A stretch of DNA of 8,511 nt from Candidatus Manganitrophaceae bacterium. Lineage in GTDB: Bacteria > Nitrospirota > Nitrospiria > SBBL01 > Manganitrophaceae. The stretch spans positions 1 to 8,511 of the forward strand of contig SCUR01000504.1 of the NCBI GenBank assembly GCA_004297235.1, given 5' to 3'. Under the pieces are notes generated by a model. That model worked only from the letters and a program-made list of their open reading frames with translations. It was not told the origin of the DNA and made no database searches. Shown one piece after another: positions 7,223 to 8,511 of the stretch. The position numbers and the translations under genes are program-made. Position 1 is the stretch's first letter; each line of letters opens with the position of its first letter.

Positions 7223-7227
7223 AGGTG
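7222..7227 (+). promoter_or_regulatory. Possible ribosome binding site at the GspK-like gene start
   Basis: AAGGTG lies seven bases before ATG 7235. The ATG is therefore well placed as a start, but its frame closes at 7319-7321 and is one base away from the pseudopilin frame. The same bases contain GTG 7225, the in-frame start used for the annotated gene. Confidence 0.35.
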
Positions 7228-8511
7228 TGGAGAGATGCGGAAAAAGGGGCCGAGGGCCGGAGCGGAGGTGGTTATCTCGATTCTCAAAGAGGGAGCGCCC
7301 TCATCATGGGCCTGGTTTTGATAATCCTGGTCCTCGGTCTGTCCGGGGTTGCTTTTTCGCTCTTCCGGTTTTCCCGTGAGAAGGCAGTCCGGCCATTCCA
7401 GGTCTCTGCCGCAACAAGCGTGGCCGACAGCGGGATAGAGCAGGCGATCAGAGCCTTGCAGAAGAAAGCGGCCCACGAGGCAGTTTCTGATCCCGTAATG
7501 GCGTTTTTCTTCTGGGGGGGCGACACCAACGGAGACGGACTACTTGCCCGGGACGGGGAGATCGACTGGAACCGGAACGGAAGGCTCGATATGAGTCCGG
7601 TCACCGGACGGAAAAGTTTGGAAGATGTCAATGGCGATGGGGTCTGGAATCCACCCGATGGCGTTCTCGAAGGTCCGGGCGGAAATCTCCTGGACGAGGA
7701 CACCGGCATGGATAGTCTGCCCGATTTTCAGGAGCCCGGCTACGATCCGCTGACCAATCCGGATCCGAGTGGTGACAATTATCACCCGATCTTCAATCCA
7801 ACCGGAACCGAGGGGAATGGAAGACGCGATACAGGCGAGCCTGATGACGGGAACGGTAGATTCGATACCATCGAAGATGGGAGCCGTTGGATCCGTTGGG
7901 GGGGGGAAAAATTAAACGTAAGCAAGGTGAACCGGGGGGAAAGTGAGGCCGCGATCGACGGCTGGAATTATCTTAAGGCTGTGGAGGTGGATAGCTTAAT
8001 CGACTTGAATGGCCCCGATCATTTGGCCGCCCGGCTCTTAAATAATCTGTTTCGGACGATTCAGTTGTCGGTCATTGACACCGTGAACAATGCCGTTGTG
8101 CGACAAACACTGGGGCAGAATGCCCGTGGCCTGGAGTACAGCGCCGAGCTGGATGCGATGATCGGGACAATTTTTAATACGCCACTTTTCTCGACGGATC
8201 CTCACGCCGTTCAACTGATCAAACGGCGCAATCAACTCCCCGGCAAACGGTTTGCTACCGAAGATCAGGTCTTTGAGGCGATCAAGAGTTTAGGTCTTTT
8301 CACCCTCAACGACACCGACGAATGGCTTCGCCTCCGGGAGTTTATCACCATCCATGCCACGGCCGATCCTGCGACCATCCGGCAGGACCCCGCGAATCCG
8401 ACAGCCCCCCCTATCCTCGACCCTCGTCCACCGGTGAACATCAACGCCGCGCCGAAGGAAGTCTTGCAGGCGGTGATCATGGCAGGATTTGATTTTCCGA
8501 GCCTCCCGGGG
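7225..8511 (+). CDS. gspK: GspK/PilX-like minor pseudopilin (3' truncated)
   Basis: An open frame of 429 codons with no stop before the window end. The N-terminus is prepilin-like: SQRG|SALIMGLVLIILVLG, with predicted cleavage after Gly23 and a helix at about 26-45. Position +5 of the mature protein is Met rather than Glu, as is usual for GspK. Residues 102-145 hold calcium-loop-like motifs: DTNGDG, DWNRNGRLD and DVNGDGVWNPPD, the last matching the EF-hand spacing D1-x-N3-x-D5-G6...D12. Residues 197-220 are a two-copy GNGR-x-DT-x-E repeat. Near the cut end, PPVNINAAPKEVLQAVI (from residue 403) is a recognisable GspK signature. GspK caps the pseudopilus tip with GspI and GspJ. The start is uncertain: GTG 7225 is in frame; ATG 7235 has a better ribosome site but would need one added base, for example in the A5 run at 7241-7245, giving an MRKKGAEGR leader. 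Confidence 0.88.
   Translation, partial: MWRDAEKGAEGRSGGGYLDSQRGSALIMGLVLIILVLGLSGVAFSLFRFSREKAVRPFQVSAATSVADSGIEQAIRALQKKAAHEAVSDPVMAFFFWGGDTNGDGLLARDGEIDWNRNGRLDMSPVTGRKSLEDVNGDGVWNPPDGVLEGPGGNLLDEDTGMDSLPDFQEPGYDPLTNPDPSGDNYHPIFNPTGTEGNGRRDTGEPDDGNGRFDTIEDGSRWIRWGGEKLNVSKVNRGESEAAIDGWNYLKAVEVDSLIDLNGPDHLAARLLNNLFRTIQLSVIDTVNNAVVRQTLGQNARGLEYSAELDAMIGTIFNTPLFSTDPHAVQLIKRRNQLPGKRFATEDQVFEAIKSLGLFTLNDTDEWLRLREFITIHATADPATIRQDPANPTAPPILDPRPPVNINAAPKEVLQAVIMAGFDFPSLPG
7813..7884 (+). repeat. Two-copy 36-base repeat coding GNGR-x-DT-x-E in the GspK-like gene
   Basis: The copies are 7813-7848 (GNGRRDTGEPDD) and 7849-7884 (GNGRFDTIEDGS). They are clearer in protein than in DNA because third codon positions differ, which suggests an old duplication kept by selection. 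The Asp, Asn and Gly spacing resembles calcium-binding repeats. A related unit, NRNGRLD, occurs earlier at 7570-7590. Confidence 0.55.

Noticed and set aside
7240..7249. Programmed -1 ribosomal frameshift at the A5-G4 run
   Set aside because: The direction fits, but the classical slippery heptamer needs six A residues. With five, the first tRNA would re-pair on GAA with a mismatch, and no downstream stimulatory hairpin was recognised. A missing base or a GTG start is simpler.
7306..7308. ATG as start of the GspK-like protein
   Set aside because: It lies inside the hydrophobic N-terminal helix and would remove the Arg-Gly prepilin cleavage site.

Overview
The window is one compact block of co-directional genes on the + strand of a diderm (Gram-negative-type) bacterium. 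It carries most of the envelope-spanning part of a type II secretion / type IV pilus-like machine. The outer-membrane secretin is the clearest evidence for a diderm host. The mix of a PilM-PilN fusion (GspL layout), PilO/GspM-like and PilP/GspC-like subunits, a GspK-like pseudopilin and interleaved ABC-2 permeases recalls gene clusters of Nitrospirota, Desulfobacterota/Desulfuromonadota and similar environmental lineages. That taxonomic guess is from memory of gene order and is weak. No RNA gene, insertion sequence or CRISPR array is visible.

Layout: (1) positions 2-85 hold the last codons of a membrane protein that ends like an ABC-2 permease. (2) 91-921 encodes a membrane-anchored TPR-like protein. 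(3) 968-1369 encodes a PilZ-domain protein with an intact c-di-GMP-binding motif. (4) 1362-3323 encodes a probable secretin lipoprotein, overlapping the PilZ gene by 8 bases. (5) 3340-5001 encodes a GspL-like PilM-PilN fusion. (6) 5008-5790 encodes a PilO/GspM-like protein. (7) 5819-6457 encodes a short bitopic protein with a GspC/PilP-like C-terminal domain. (8) 6458-7222 encodes a complete ABC-2-type permease, starting on the base after the previous stop codon. (9) From about 7225 to the window end runs a GspK/PilX-like minor pseudopilin with calcium-loop-like Asp/Asn/Gly repeats, still open at 8511.

How they could work together: the secretin forms the outer-membrane channel. The GspC/PilP-like protein would link it to the inner-membrane platform made by the GspL-like and GspM-like proteins, and the GspK-like protein would sit at the pseudopilus tip. 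The ATPase (GspE/PilB), the platform protein (GspF/PilC) and the major pseudopilin are not in the window and are expected nearby. The PilZ protein suggests c-di-GMP input, and the ABC-2 permease(s) and TPR protein suggest a linked exporter or assembly function. Gaps between genes are 0-46 bases, no internal terminator or promoter could be recognised, and no stretch over 300 bases lacks a gene, so a single operon is likely.

Points most worth checking are the ABC permease inside a secretin operon, the PilZ-secretin overlap, the Asp-rich insert in the GspK-like protein, and two gene starts (PilZ and GspK-like). At each of those starts a well-placed ATG lies exactly one base out of frame with the conserved protein.
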